In this document: positions 52,479 to 61,839 of the stretch, piece by piece
Layout: each line of letters opens with the position of its first letter
Numbering within the stretch: position 1 is the stretch's first letter
Assembly (NCBI RefSeq): GCF_000820185.1
Contig: NZ_CDCA01000025.1
Span: 248,001-312,000, forward strand
DNA: 64,000 nucleotides
Direction of reading: 5' to 3'
From: Aeromonas tecta
GTDB taxonomy: Bacteria; Pseudomonadota; Gammaproteobacteria; Enterobacterales; Aeromonadaceae
The notes under the pieces: model-generated
Told to the model about the DNA's origin: nothing
Database searches by the model: none
The model's input: the letters and a program-made list of their open reading frames with translations, nothing else
Made by a program: the position numbers and the translations under genes

Positions 52479-54566
52479 TTAAGTGCTTACTGTCCCACAG
52501 TGGCGTTGTAAGCAACTGCGCAGCCGGACCAGGCTGATGGGTTTGGCCAGGAAGTCGTCCATGCCCTGCGCTAAGCAACGAGCCCTATCTTCCAACATGG
52601 CATTGGCCGTCAACGCGACGATCGGTACCTCACAGCCCATCTCACGCAAGCGCCGAGTCGCCTCCAGCCCATCCATATACGGCATCCTCATATCCATCAA
52701 GATGAGATCGGGTCGCCGCTCGCTGACCTGCGCCAACGCCTCCAGGCCATTGGCCGCCAGCCGAACCCGGCACACCAGCTTTTGCAACATGAGCGACACC
52801 ACCAGCTGATTGACCGGACTGTCTTCCACTACCAGGACATCCAGATCCAGCGCGGAGACATCATCGATGACAGGGTTGAGCGGATCAACACGGGTTGCCG
52901 CCATGTCGGGCAATTCGAACCAGAAACAGCTGCCTTGGCCCGGCGTGCTATGCAGGCTAATCTCCCCGCCCATCAACTGCACCAGTCGACGGCTGATGGC
53001 AAGCCCGAGACCGGAGCCTGAGAAGCGGCGGCTGGCCGAATTGTCGACCTGAACAAACGGCTCGAATAGCAACGCCTGATCCTCGAGGGCAATCCCGATC
53101 CCCGTATCGGTCACCGACACCCGCAGCCGTCCATCCTGCCATCCCAGCGCCAGTTGCACGCTACCGGCCGCGGTAAACTTCACCGCATTGCCGAGCAGAT
53201 TGCCGATCACCTGGGATAAGCGGACCGGGTCACCCTGTAGTTGATCCGGCACTGTCGCCGCCAGTTGCCAATGCAGCTGAATGCCCTTGGCATGCGCTTG
53301 CGCCTGTAAGGGTTCCACCAGAGCCTGACACAGCTGAGCGGGGTGCAGTGGCTCACAATGCAGCGCCAGGGTATGAGACTCTATCTTCGAAAAATCCAGG
53401 ACATCATCGATGATGGTTTGCAGCAGATGAGCCGAATGAGTGGCATGGCCAAGCAGGGCCTGCTGCGGGGTTTCGAGTTGCCCATGTTGCAGCAGATCCA
53501 GCATCCCCAGTACCGCATTCATGGGAGAGCGGATCTCGTGAGTCATCATCGCCAGAAACTGTGACTTGGCGCGGTTGGCCGTCTCGGCGTCATCCCGGGC
53601 GCGCGCCAGCTCCTGCTCCCGGCGGATCTGGTTGCCGATCTCCCGTGCCGTGCCCCGATAACCGACAAAGGCGCCACCGGTATCAAAGCAGGGCTCGGCG
53701 TTGATCTCCATCCAGCAAGGACCCTCGGCCAGTCTCACCTGGGCTCGCATCGCTCGCACTGGCAGGTGACCGGTGATCAGACGCCGATACTTGCCCCATT
53801 CGGGATCCCGCTTGTCATGGGCAAAATCATAGAGACTACGGCCCGCCTGGCGGGCGAGCAGCTCCCTTTGATAACCCGGGGCCGACACATAACTGAGCCT
53901 GTGCTCGGGATCTGTCTCCCAGAACCAGTCCGAGGCCATGGCGGCGAAGCTGCGAAAACGCTGTTCACTGGCCTGCAGGGCGAGGGTCTTGAGTTCGACC
54001 TGCTCCTGCAATCGAGCCCGGTAGGCGATATTGACCAGCGCTTGAGAGATAAGGGGACGACAGCGCTGCATCGCCGCCTTGCTCTTGAGATCGAAGGTGC
54101 CCACTGTGCCGTGACGACAGATGAGGACACCGGTAAAACCTGGGGCCTGCAGCCCCGTCAGCATGACGCTGGCCCACCCAGAGGAACCCGCAAGGGGCGC
54201 CAGTTCAGGCAGTTGGGAGGGGTCGTAGATGACCAGGGTTTCTCCCGCAATGGCGCGCGAGAAGAGCGGTGTCAGTGACCAGGGTCGGCCCATCTCCTCG
54301 AGGTCTGTGCTGAGATGGGTAGTGCCGCTCGACGGGCCCCAGGCCACCACATCCGCGTGCTCAAAGCCGATAAAGGGTTTGAGCGCCTGAATGAGGCTGT
54401 CCAGTACCTGCTCCAGGCTCTGGGCATCGGCCAACGTCGCCACCCCGCACAGCAAGGCCTGGGACTCCTGGCGATATTTGGCCTCCCGCTCCCGGCAACG
54501 CATCAGCTCTACCAGCGTGGTCTGCAGTTTGTCACCCAGAGCTTCGAGTTCGGAATTGCCTATCAT
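52479..54566 (-). CDS. Hybrid histidine kinase with PAS and receiver domains
   Basis: 695 residues, no transmembrane segment. N-terminal GAF-like region (about 40-190), a PAS domain (about 200-310, MASDWFWETDPEHRLSYVS), HisKA with His343 (MMTHEIRSPMNAVLG), HATPase (GNAVKFT, TDTGIGI, SGSGLGLAISRRL) and a C-terminal receiver with Asp625 (LILMDMRMP). The PAS segment resembles NahK-type kinases that pair with NosP. It follows the FIST protein by 18 bases. The final phosphotransfer may go through the Hpt protein at 56813-57148. Confidence 0.88.
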   Translation of the reverse strand: MIGNSELEALGDKLQTTLVELMRCREREAKYRQESQALLCGVATLADAQSLEQVLDSLIQALKPFIGFEHADVVAWGPSSGTTHLSTDLEEMGRPWSLTPLFSRAIAGETLVIYDPSQLPELAPLAGSSGWASVMLTGLQAPGFTGVLICRHGTVGTFDLKSKAAMQRCRPLISQALVNIAYRARLQEQVELKTLALQASEQRFRSFAAMASDWFWETDPEHRLSYVSAPGYQRELLARQAGRSLYDFAHDKRDPEWGKYRRLITGHLPVRAMRAQVRLAEGPCWMEINAEPCFDTGGAFVGYRGTAREIGNQIRREQELARARDDAETANRAKSQFLAMMTHEIRSPMNAVLGMLDLLQHGQLETPQQALLGHATHSAHLLQTIIDDVLDFSKIESHTLALHCEPLHPAQLCQALVEPLQAQAHAKGIQLHWQLAATVPDQLQGDPVRLSQVIGNLLGNAVKFTAAGSVQLALGWQDGRLRVSVTDTGIGIALEDQALLFEPFVQVDNSASRRFSGSGLGLAISRRLVQLMGGEISLHSTPGQGSCFWFELPDMAATRVDPLNPVIDDVSALDLDVLVVEDSPVNQLVVSLMLQKLVCRVRLAANGLEALAQVSERRPDLILMDMRMPYMDGLEATRRLREMGCEVPIVALTANAMLEDRARCLAQGMDDFLAKPISLVRLRSCLQRHCGTVST

Positions 54567-54584
54567 CTTGTGTCCAACACCGTG

Positions 54585-55769
54585 TCAGCTATCGAGGAAG
54601 ATTACGCTCGATACCATGAGGTTGCCATGCGCCAGCTCGCCATGGGGCAGCCGGCCCTGCTCACCAAAGGTAAATGGCGTGATAAAGGGGATCTCTCCCA
54701 ACTGACTGCGAAACTGGTCGACCACATCGTTCAGCCCCTCCCCCAGAGCCAGACGGCAGCCCGCGCAGAATACCACCAGCGCACCGAACGGCTGCAGGCC
54801 ACCCGCCATGCCATATTCGGGCTCGATACGCACCGCATTCAGGCTGCGTTGCAGCAACCCCTCCTGACTGCTGTACATTAACTGCAGCCGCTCTCCCAGC
54901 CGGGTTTCGGTAAACAGCCGCAGCCCTTCCCGCTCGGTCACGGCCTCGGGATGAGAAAGCTTGTAATAAGGCATGTCATCGAGCGTTCCGACTTGACGCG
55001 CCAACGGGGAGAGCGTCGCCTCCTTCAGGATGGGTCCCACCCGCCAGGGTATCTTGCGCTCAGTCCAGCGGGCATACACCCGGGCAGCAGGCTCGTGATC
55101 TATGGTCAGCACCTCGCGCCCATCCAGCGCGGTAATGGTGCCATGCCGCTCGGTGGGCACATAGCCGGAGTGAAACTGGAAGGCCAGCTGGCAATCAGGG
55201 TAGAGCACCGCCAGCACGGCGCCCTGCTGGCTCTCCCCCTCATCCCAGCACAGTTGCCATTCCCCCGTCACGCCATCATCCGCCGCCGAGCCACCGACGA
55301 CGGGAACCGTCGTGCCAAACTCGGCTTCGATCCCCGCCAGCATGACCTCTTCCAGCCCGGGACTGGTATGCAACAAGATGAGTGGCGGCAGCTCACCCGG
55401 GCGCCCACCATCGGCGATGGCGCTACGTAGCAGTTGGCGCACATCCAGCGTTTCTCCCGCCTGTCCCGCCACGCCATAGGCGCCCTTGTCATCATAAAGG
55501 GCGGCCACGGCCAGACTCCACCCTTGCTGAGCATGATGGCCTGCCTGGGTCATGATCCCCCCACAGGAGCTACAACCAATGAGACGGCAATCTGGAAAAT
55601 GGGATTTGAGTGCGCGGCGCAGTACCGCAGCATCATGAGCTTGGGTAAAATAGACCAGCAACAGCGACGGGGAATGAGATGATTGAGCGAGCAGCCGCTC
55701 ACTTATCTGTCGGGCGGCCAGCAGGGTCGTATCTGCAAGAGAGTGAGCCGTCAGGAAGTTCAACACCAT
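54585..55769 (-). CDS. FIST domain protein, NosP-like candidate NO sensor
   Basis: 394 residues with FIST N (about 1-200) and FIST C domains, cytoplasmic. FIST proteins of the NosP branch bind heme and nitric oxide and control a neighbouring kinase; the adjacent hybrid kinase gives the same layout here. Heme ligand residues were not assigned, so the NO role is inferred from synteny. AGGAG abuts the ATG at 55769; the TTG two codons later has better spacing (six bases), so the true start may be there. Confidence 0.72.
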   Translation of the reverse strand: MVLNFLTAHSLADTTLLAARQISERLLAQSSHSPSLLLVYFTQAHDAAVLRRALKSHFPDCRLIGCSSCGGIMTQAGHHAQQGWSLAVAALYDDKGAYGVAGQAGETLDVRQLLRSAIADGGRPGELPPLILLHTSPGLEEVMLAGIEAEFGTTVPVVGGSAADDGVTGEWQLCWDEGESQQGAVLAVLYPDCQLAFQFHSGYVPTERHGTITALDGREVLTIDHEPAARVYARWTERKIPWRVGPILKEATLSPLARQVGTLDDMPYYKLSHPEAVTEREGLRLFTETRLGERLQLMYSSQEGLLQRSLNAVRIEPEYGMAGGLQPFGALVVFCAGCRLALGEGLNDVVDQFRSQLGEIPFITPFTFGEQGRLPHGELAHGNLMVSSVIFLDS

Positions 55770-55880
55770 CTCCTAGTGATATGCGATGCAGGTTGTAAGC
55801 AAAAATCATACCCTTATCAAATGATTACCTGGCCACATTGGCTAGAATGGTTCTCACAGACCCACCCACAGGATGGCTGC

Positions 55881-56804
55881 ATGTGGCAGAAAAATATCAG
55901 TAATTTTGACCGGGTTGTGGCCATCGGTGGTGGCCACGGCATGGGCCGAGTGCTCTCTTCCCTCTCGTTTCTAGGGCGACGGCTGACCGGCATCGTCACC
56001 ACCACGGATGACGGCGGCTCGACCGGACGCTTGCGCAAGAGCCAGCAGTGTATAGCCTGGGGCGATCTGCGCAATTGCCTCAATCAGCTGGTGACCGATC
56101 CCAGCCTCGGCAGCCTGTTGTTTGAATACCGCTTCAATGGCAAAGGCGAGCTGGCGGGTCACAACCTCGGCAACCTGATGCTGCTGGCGCTCGACAATCT
56201 CTGTGTTCGCCCACTGGAGGCCATCCGGCTCATCAGTGACATGCTGAAAATAGAGCCCCAGCTATTGCCCATGTCTGAGCAGCCCACCGATCTGTGCGCC
56301 CATACCGTCTGTGGCGATCAGATCCTGGGAGAGGTGTCCATCGATCAGCTTGTCACACCACCACGCGCCTTGAGCCTGAGCCCAACCGTTCCGGCCACTC
56401 AAGAAGCCGTGCAGGCCTTGAACCAGGCCGACATGATTATCCTCGGGCCTGGCAGCTTCCTCACCTCCGTCATGCCTCCCCTGCTGCTCAGCGAGGTGGC
56501 CACTGCCATTCGTGACAGCAAGGCCATCGTCGTCTTCATCTGCAATCTGGTCGCCGAAGAGGGGCCGGCCGGTCAGCTGACACTGCTCAATCAATATCGC
56601 TGGCTGGAAGAGAGGATCGGTCGTGGCAGAGTCGACGCCATACTGGCGCCCGAAGGCCATACAGCCCCCGAGCTGGCGGACTGCCTTGTCCAGGCCGATC
56701 TGGGGGAGGCAGCCCTTCCCCATCGCCACGATCGCCTCAAGCTAAGACAGGCACTGGATGGGGTGATCCAGGGCTGGCACGCCCGGCATTACAAGGCAGG
56801 GTAA
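55881..56804 (+). CDS. ybhK: YvcK/YbhK family protein (CofD-like fold)
   Basis: 307 residues from ATG 55881 (AGGA upstream), closely like E. coli YbhK (302). Motifs VVAIGGGHGMGRVLSSLS, TTDDGGSTGRLR, RNCLNQL and GHNLGNLML form the nucleotide-sugar (UDP-GlcNAc) site of the YvcK family, which affects cell-envelope and gluconeogenic growth. The exact role in gammaproteobacteria is unsettled. It separates the NosP-like pair from the Hpt gene. Confidence 0.88.
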   Translation: MWQKNISNFDRVVAIGGGHGMGRVLSSLSFLGRRLTGIVTTTDDGGSTGRLRKSQQCIAWGDLRNCLNQLVTDPSLGSLLFEYRFNGKGELAGHNLGNLMLLALDNLCVRPLEAIRLISDMLKIEPQLLPMSEQPTDLCAHTVCGDQILGEVSIDQLVTPPRALSLSPTVPATQEAVQALNQADMIILGPGSFLTSVMPPLLLSEVATAIRDSKAIVVFICNLVAEEGPAGQLTLLNQYRWLEERIGRGRVDAILAPEGHTAPELADCLVQADLGEAALPHRHDRLKLRQALDGVIQGWHARHYKAG

Positions 56805-56812
56805 ACCCGCAC

Positions 56813-57148
56813 TCAGTGATAGCGGGCCAGATGAGTGAAAACCTGGGGCAAGGAGTGCTCCAGCTGTATCAGCAGCTGGCCAGCATCCTCCGCGTCCTCC
56901 CGTCGACAGGCGAGCTCCAGCGCCACCACCTGTCGGTAGCTGGGCTCGGCACCATAACTGCCACAGGACGACTTCATACTGTGAGCCAGACGAGCAAGCG
57001 CGGACCAATCCCGCTGCTCGTACAGTGGCCTTAACTGGGCGAGTTGCTCACCCACTTCCTCGACAAATACCGAGATGACGACTGGCATCATCTCCTGACC
57101 AATATCTTCTGCCAGTTGCCGCAGCACTTTCTGATCCAGCCACTCCAT
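56813..57148 (-). CDS. Stand-alone histidine phosphotransfer (Hpt) domain protein
   Basis: 111 residues, all helical, with phospho-accepting histidine in LARLAHSMKSSCGSYG. It resembles HptB/ArcB-type Hpt modules that relay phosphate from hybrid kinases to response regulators. Its nearest candidate partner is the hybrid kinase at 52479-54566; linkage is inferred from distance. Confidence 0.85.
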   Translation of the reverse strand: MEWLDQKVLRQLAEDIGQEMMPVVISVFVEEVGEQLAQLRPLYEQRDWSALARLAHSMKSSCGSYGAEPSYRQVVALELACRREDAEDAGQLLIQLEHSLPQVFTHLARYH

Positions 57149-57464
57149 CTTTTATTCCCTTTGATGGTATCCAAACAGACCACAATATAGTCGATTCTCA
57201 CCCATGCTGTCATCCGCCAGCAGCGGCAGCACCGGTCACTTTCTTCATCACTGCCATAATGTGAGCCAGCTCAAGTTATCGAAAAATAGGAATGCGAAAG
57301 GACAACATAATTGTTGCCACAAAATTAACATTAAAATAACAATATGAGTCATGAGAATGATGCGGCTCAGCAACACCTCTCTCATCCCTTTTTGCCTGTA
57401 TGGCTGCTGCGAAGAACCAGGGTAGGATTCTACCCTGGTATTTTTTTATCTCGAATTCGGTCAG
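57149..57464. other. Intergenic region with a possible small RNA
   Basis: About 316 bases between hpt and yafJ. On the plus strand an AT-rich stretch (57300-57345, with TTGTTG and TAAAAT 15 bases apart) is followed by a hairpin and T-run at 57416-57447. This would give a transcript of about 110-120 bases with no convincing reading frame. The hairpin also serves yafJ from the other side. Confidence 0.4.
57416..57447. terminator. Intrinsic terminator
   Basis: Arms ACCAGGGTAG and CTACCCTGGT with loop GATT, then seven T on the plus strand; 17 bases past the yafJ stop in the other direction. Confidence 0.8.
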
Positions 57465-58247
57465 TTATGGGGCGGCGTTGCCCAGTACCTGTTCACCCAA
57501 CCGGAACAGACAGAACTCCCCTGCCGTCATCTTGACCCAGTCTTCATTGCCGGTCAGCGGCCGGGTCGCCACCAGAGTGACCACGTCGTCTGGGGTGGTT
57601 TCGCTCTGGAAGTCGATGGCCACGTCTTCATCCAGCAAGCGGGCCTCGCCAAAGGGGGCTCTGCGGGTGAGCCAGTAGAGGTTGTTGCTGCAATAGGTCA
57701 TCACAAACTCCCCATCCGACAGCAGCATGTTGAACACGCCCAATCCACGCAACTCGTCACACAGGCTCGCCAGATAACGGAACATGGCCGGGAAGTTGGC
57801 CGGGCGCTTGGGGTATTTCTGCTCGAGTTGGCCGAGCAGCCAGCAGAAGGCATGCTCGCTGTCGGTATCGCCAACCGGACGGTGACGCCCGGTTGCCAGC
57901 TTCTTGTAGCCGGTCAACTGACCGTTGTGGGCGAAGGTCCAGTAACGGCCCCACAGCTCACGGGTGAAGGGATGAGTATTTTCCAATGATACGCAGCCCC
58001 GGTTGGCCTGCCGGATATGGCTGACCACGGCGCGGCTCTTGATGGGCAGCGCCTGCACCAGCTTGGCGATAGGTGACTGGGCGCTGGGCTCGGGATCCTT
58101 GAAGGTACGAAAGCCGCGTCCCTCATAGAAGGTGATGCCCCAGCCGTCCTTGTGGGGCCCTGTCTTGCCACCGCGCAGCATCAGTCCGGTAAAACTGAAG
58201 CAGATGTCGGTCGGCACATTGGCACTCATGCCGAGCAGTTCGCACAT
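57465..58247 (-). CDS. yafJ: YafJ-type class II glutamine amidotransferase
   Basis: 260 residues (E. coli YafJ 255). The start at 58247 places catalytic Cys2 directly after Met (MCELLGMSA), as required for an Ntn glutamine amidotransferase; an upstream extension would bury it. Further motifs are SHIRQANRGC, THPF and FAHNGQLTGY. The acceptor substrate is unknown. Order gmhA-yafJ and the divergent fadE match E. coli. Confidence 0.92.
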   Translation of the reverse strand: MCELLGMSANVPTDICFSFTGLMLRGGKTGPHKDGWGITFYEGRGFRTFKDPEPSAQSPIAKLVQALPIKSRAVVSHIRQANRGCVSLENTHPFTRELWGRYWTFAHNGQLTGYKKLATGRHRPVGDTDSEHAFCWLLGQLEQKYPKRPANFPAMFRYLASLCDELRGLGVFNMLLSDGEFVMTYCSNNLYWLTRRAPFGEARLLDEDVAIDFQSETTPDDVVTLVATRPLTGNEDWVKMTAGEFCLFRLGEQVLGNAAP

Positions 58248-58368
58248 ATCCAGTTCACTCCCCAATGGCTTGAGCAACGCTTCTTCACTTAGCAACTTTG
58301 GCCGGATGTGTGAGCCTCAACACCATCGGCATGGCCGCCGGCAGTGCCCCTCCGGCAGATTTCTGTGA

Positions 58369-58947
58369 TTACTTGGCCATCTCTTTCTCGACCAGCTGGA
58401 TCAGGATATGGATCACCTTGATGTGTATTTCCTGAATGCGGTCGGCATAGCCAAAATGCGGCACCCGGATCTCGATATCTGCCAGGCCGGCCATCTTGCC
58501 GCCATCCTTGCCAGTCAGCGCGATCACCTTCATGCCCTTGGCGTGAGCCGCCTCGATGGCCTTGAGGATGTTGCCGGAGTTGCCGCTGGTGGAGATGCCG
58601 AGCAGCACGTCACCACGACGACCGACCGCTTCCACGTAACGGGAGAAGACATAGTCGTAGCCAAAGTCATTGGAGACGCAGGAGAGGTGGCTCGGATCCG
58701 AGATGGCGATGCCGGCGTAACCGGGGCGGTTTTCCCGGTAACGGCCAGTCAATTCTTCGGCAAAATGCATAGCATCACAGTGGGAACCACCATTACCACA
58801 GGAGAGTACCTTGCCTTCCTGCTTGAAGGAGTCGGCCAGCAGACGGGCGGCCGCTTCGATGTTCTTCAGGTTCTGCTCATCGGCCAGGAATACCTGGAGC
58901 ACGCTGGCAGCTTCGGTCAATTCATTGCGGATAAGTTCTTGGTACAT
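58369..58947 (-). CDS. gmhA: Sedoheptulose-7-phosphate isomerase
   Basis: 192 residues, exactly the E. coli length. SIS domain with [31 protein letters not shown] and the C-terminal [15 protein letters not shown] helix. It makes D-glycero-D-manno-heptose 7-phosphate for the LPS inner core. The ATG at 58947 is the homologous start; the open frame upstream is non-conserved. Confidence 0.95.
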   Translation of the reverse strand: MYQELIRNELTEAASVLQVFLADEQNLKNIEAAARLLADSFKQEGKVLSCGNGGSHCDAMHFAEELTGRYRENRPGYAGIAISDPSHLSCVSNDFGYDYVFSRYVEAVGRRGDVLLGISTSGNSGNILKAIEAAHAKGMKVIALTGKDGGKMAGLADIEIRVPHFGYADRIQEIHIKVIHILIQLVEKEMAK

Positions 58948-59137
58948 GGTCTCTGATGTCTCTTTTATAGGGTCCAACATAGGGTGCCCCATTGTCGCAC
59001 AAGCCAATCCCGCCGTCGCCCCCCGCCCACCACAGCGGCAAGAGGGTGTGTTAACTCGCTCACAGCCGGGAGGTAACGCAGTTGTAAACACCTTGATAAT
59101 TTTGTGCGTATGAATTACAACAGAGACCACATCCAAC

Positions 59138-59148
59138 AGGTCAGACCT
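59138..59148. promoter_or_regulatory. FadR-like operator upstream of fadE
   Basis: AGGTCAGACCT is a perfect palindrome with the FadR core GGTCNGACC; extended to AACAGGTCAGACCTCTG it agrees well with the FadR consensus. It lies 58 bases before fadE. Confidence 0.6.
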
Positions 59149-59205
59149 CTGGATCAGTTCAAGCCCTTCTCACCCAATGTTGGCAACTCATGCAAGGAGC
59201 AAAAA

Positions 59206-61662
59206 ATGATGACGACCCTCACTCTGCTCGGAGTGATCCTGGTGATCGGTGCCATGGCTTATCGCCGGGCGTCGCTGCTTACCTCTACGCTTGCCACGGC
59301 CGCGGCTCTGGTCATAGGCACCCTCTATGGCCATGTCCCCCTGCTGGTGTGGGTACTGTTTGCCCTGGTTGCCATCCCGTTGAATCTGGTGGAGTTTCGT
59401 CGTAATCAGCTGACCAAACCCCTGTTCAAGATCTACAAGTCCATCATGCCGGAGATGTCTCGTACCGAGAAAGAAGCCATCGAAGCGGGCACCACCTGGT
59501 GGGAAGCGGATCTCTTTGCCGGTAACCCGAACTGGAAGAAACTGCACGCCATTCCGGTCAGCACCCTCAGCGCCGAAGAGCAGGCCTTCATGGATGGCCC
59601 GGTAGAAACCGTGTGTCACATGGTCAACGACTGGGAAGTGACCCATGAGCGCGCCGATCTCTCCCCTGAGGTGTGGCAGTATCTGAAGGACCACAAGTTC
59701 TTCGCCATGATCATCAAGAAGAAATACGGCGGGCTGGAATTCTCTGCCTACGCCCAGTCTTGTGTACTGCAGAAACTGTGCGGCGCCAGTGCCGTGCTCG
59801 CCTCTACCGTCGGCGTGCCCAATTCGCTGGGCCCGGGTGAACTGCTGCAGCACTATGGTACCGAAGAGCAGAAAGACCACTACCTGCCGCGCCTGGCGAT
59901 TGGCAAAGAGATCCCCTGTTTCGCCCTGACCAGCCCGGAGGCAGGCTCGGACGCCGGCTCCATCCCGGACTTTGGCATCGTCACCAAGGGTGAGTGGGAA
60001 GGAGAAGAGGTGCTTGGTATGCGCCTGACCTGGAACAAGCGCTACATCACGCTCGCCCCGATCGCCACCGTGCTGGGACTGGCGTTCAAGCTACGCGATC
60101 CGGATCACCTGCTGGGTGAAGAAGAAGAGCTCGGCATCACCTGCGCCCTGATCCCGACCCACATCAAGGGAGTCGAGATCGGCCGTCGTCACTTCCCGCT
60201 CAACGTGCCGTTCCAAAATGGCCCGACCCGCGGCGAAGAGGTATTTGTTCCGCTCGACTTCATCATCGGTGGCCCGGCCATGGCCGGCCAGGGCTGGCGC
60301 ATGCTGGTCGAGTGTCTCTCGGTCGGCCGCGGCATCACCCTGCCCTCCAACAGCACCGGCGGCGTCAAAATGCTGGCCCTGGCGAGCGGCGCCTACAGCC
60401 GTATCCGCCGCCAGTTCAAGCTGCCCATAGGCAAGATGGAAGGCATCGAAGAGCCGCTGGCTCGCCTGGGTGGCAACGCCTACATCATGGGCGCCGCCGC
60501 CAAGCTGACGGTGACCGGCATCGATCTGGGGGAAAAACCCTCGGTCATCTCCGCCATCGTCAAGTATCACCTGACCGATCGTGCCCAGAAGTGCGTCATC
60601 GATGCCATGGACATCCACGGCGGCAAGGCGATCTGCATGGGCCCGAACAACTACCTGGCCCGTGGTTATCAGGGTGCCCCCATCGCCGTCACCGTCGAGG
60701 GTGCCAACATCCTGACCCGCAGCATGATCATCTATGGTCAGGGCGCCATCCGCTGCCACCCCTATGTGTTGCCGGAGATGCTGGCCGCCAGCCATCCGGA
60801 CAAGGAGCAAGCGCTGAAAGAGTTCGACAAGGCGATGTTCAGCCACGTCGGTTTCGCCATCAGCAACCTGGTGCGCAGCTTCTGGCTCGGCCTGACCGGT
60901 GCCAAGCTGGCAGCGGCGCCGTTCAAGGATCAGACCAAGGGCTACTACCAGCAACTGACCCGACTCTCCGCCAACCTGGCCTTCCTGTCCGACATGGCGA
61001 TGGGCACTCTGGGTGGTGAGCTTAAGCGTAAAGAGCGAGTCTCTGCCCGCCTCGGCGACGTGCTGAGCCAGCTCTATCTCGCCTCCAGCGCCCTCAAGCG
61101 CTATCAGGACGAGGGTCGCCAGCAGGCGGATCTGCCGCTGCTGCACTGGGCGCTGCAAGACGCCATGTTCAAGGCACAGGAAGCCATTGACGAGCTGCTG
61201 CGCAACTTCCCGAACCGCTGGATTGGGCTGGCCCTACGCGTCATCGTGTTGCCGCTGGGTCGTGATCTGAAACGTCCGAGCGACAAGCTGGACCAACAGG
61301 TTGCCCGTCTGCTGCAGACACCGAGTGCCACCCGTGACCGTCTGGCCGAAGGCCAGTATCTCACCCGCGAGGAGGGCAACCCCTTCGGTCTGCTGGAGCA
61401 GGCGCTCGATGACGTACTGGCCGCAGAGCCACTGTTCGAGAAGATCTGCAAGGCTGACGGCCGCAAGCGCCCCTTCACCCAGCTGGACAAGGTGGCCGAC
61501 GAGGGTCTGGCGCTGGGCGTCATCAACCAGGCCGAGGCCGAGTTGCTGCGCCGCGCCGAGCAGAGCCGCTTGCACACCATCAACGTCGATGATTTCGATC
61601 CTGTCGACCTGGTTGCCAACAAGGCAATGTTCGAACCCTCGGCCTATCACCGAGCGGCCTGA
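59206..61662 (+). CDS. fadE: Acyl-CoA dehydrogenase FadE
   Basis: 818 residues (E. coli 814) from ATG 59206 with AAGGAG six bases upstream. Two N-terminal membrane helices (about 2-60) precede an acyl-CoA dehydrogenase core with [20 protein letters not shown] and [19 protein letters not shown], and a C-terminal extension typical of the bacterial FadE class. It performs the first oxidation of fatty-acyl-CoA in beta-oxidation. Confidence 0.95.
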   Translation: MMTTLTLLGVILVIGAMAYRRASLLTSTLATAAALVIGTLYGHVPLLVWVLFALVAIPLNLVEFRRNQLTKPLFKIYKSIMPEMSRTEKEAIEAGTTWWEADLFAGNPNWKKLHAIPVSTLSAEEQAFMDGPVETVCHMVNDWEVTHERADLSPEVWQYLKDHKFFAMIIKKKYGGLEFSAYAQSCVLQKLCGASAVLASTVGVPNSLGPGELLQHYGTEEQKDHYLPRLAIGKEIPCFALTSPEAGSDAGSIPDFGIVTKGEWEGEEVLGMRLTWNKRYITLAPIATVLGLAFKLRDPDHLLGEEEELGITCALIPTHIKGVEIGRRHFPLNVPFQNGPTRGEEVFVPLDFIIGGPAMAGQGWRMLVECLSVGRGITLPSNSTGGVKMLALASGAYSRIRRQFKLPIGKMEGIEEPLARLGGNAYIMGAAAKLTVTGIDLGEKPSVISAIVKYHLTDRAQKCVIDAMDIHGGKAICMGPNNYLARGYQGAPIAVTVEGANILTRSMIIYGQGAIRCHPYVLPEMLAASHPDKEQALKEFDKAMFSHVGFAISNLVRSFWLGLTGAKLAAAPFKDQTKGYYQQLTRLSANLAFLSDMAMGTLGGELKRKERVSARLGDVLSQLYLASSALKRYQDEGRQQADLPLLHWALQDAMFKAQEAIDELLRNFPNRWIGLALRVIVLPLGRDLKRPSDKLDQQVARLLQTPSATRDRLAEGQYLTREEGNPFGLLEQALDDVLAAEPLFEKICKADGRKRPFTQLDKVADEGLALGVINQAEAELLRRAEQSRLHTINVDDFDPVDLVANKAMFEPSAYHRAA

Positions 61663-61680
61663 ACCCACCGTTAAATGCTC

Positions 61681-61705
61681 AAACGCCTCCCTTGTGGAGG
61701 CGTTT
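61681..61705 (+). terminator. Intrinsic terminator of fadE
   Basis: Arms AAACGCCTCC and GGAGGCGTTT with loop CTTGT and a short T-run. Confidence 0.85.
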
Positions 61706-61839
61706 TTCATGGGGCCATCACCAGGTCGACCAGAGGCAAGAGAAGAGACACCCGCTGGATCATATTTTGGTTATCTATCCGTTTCCTATCTTTAATGAAG
61801 CGGTTAATGTAAGCACAGGATCACAAACAGGATTGCATA

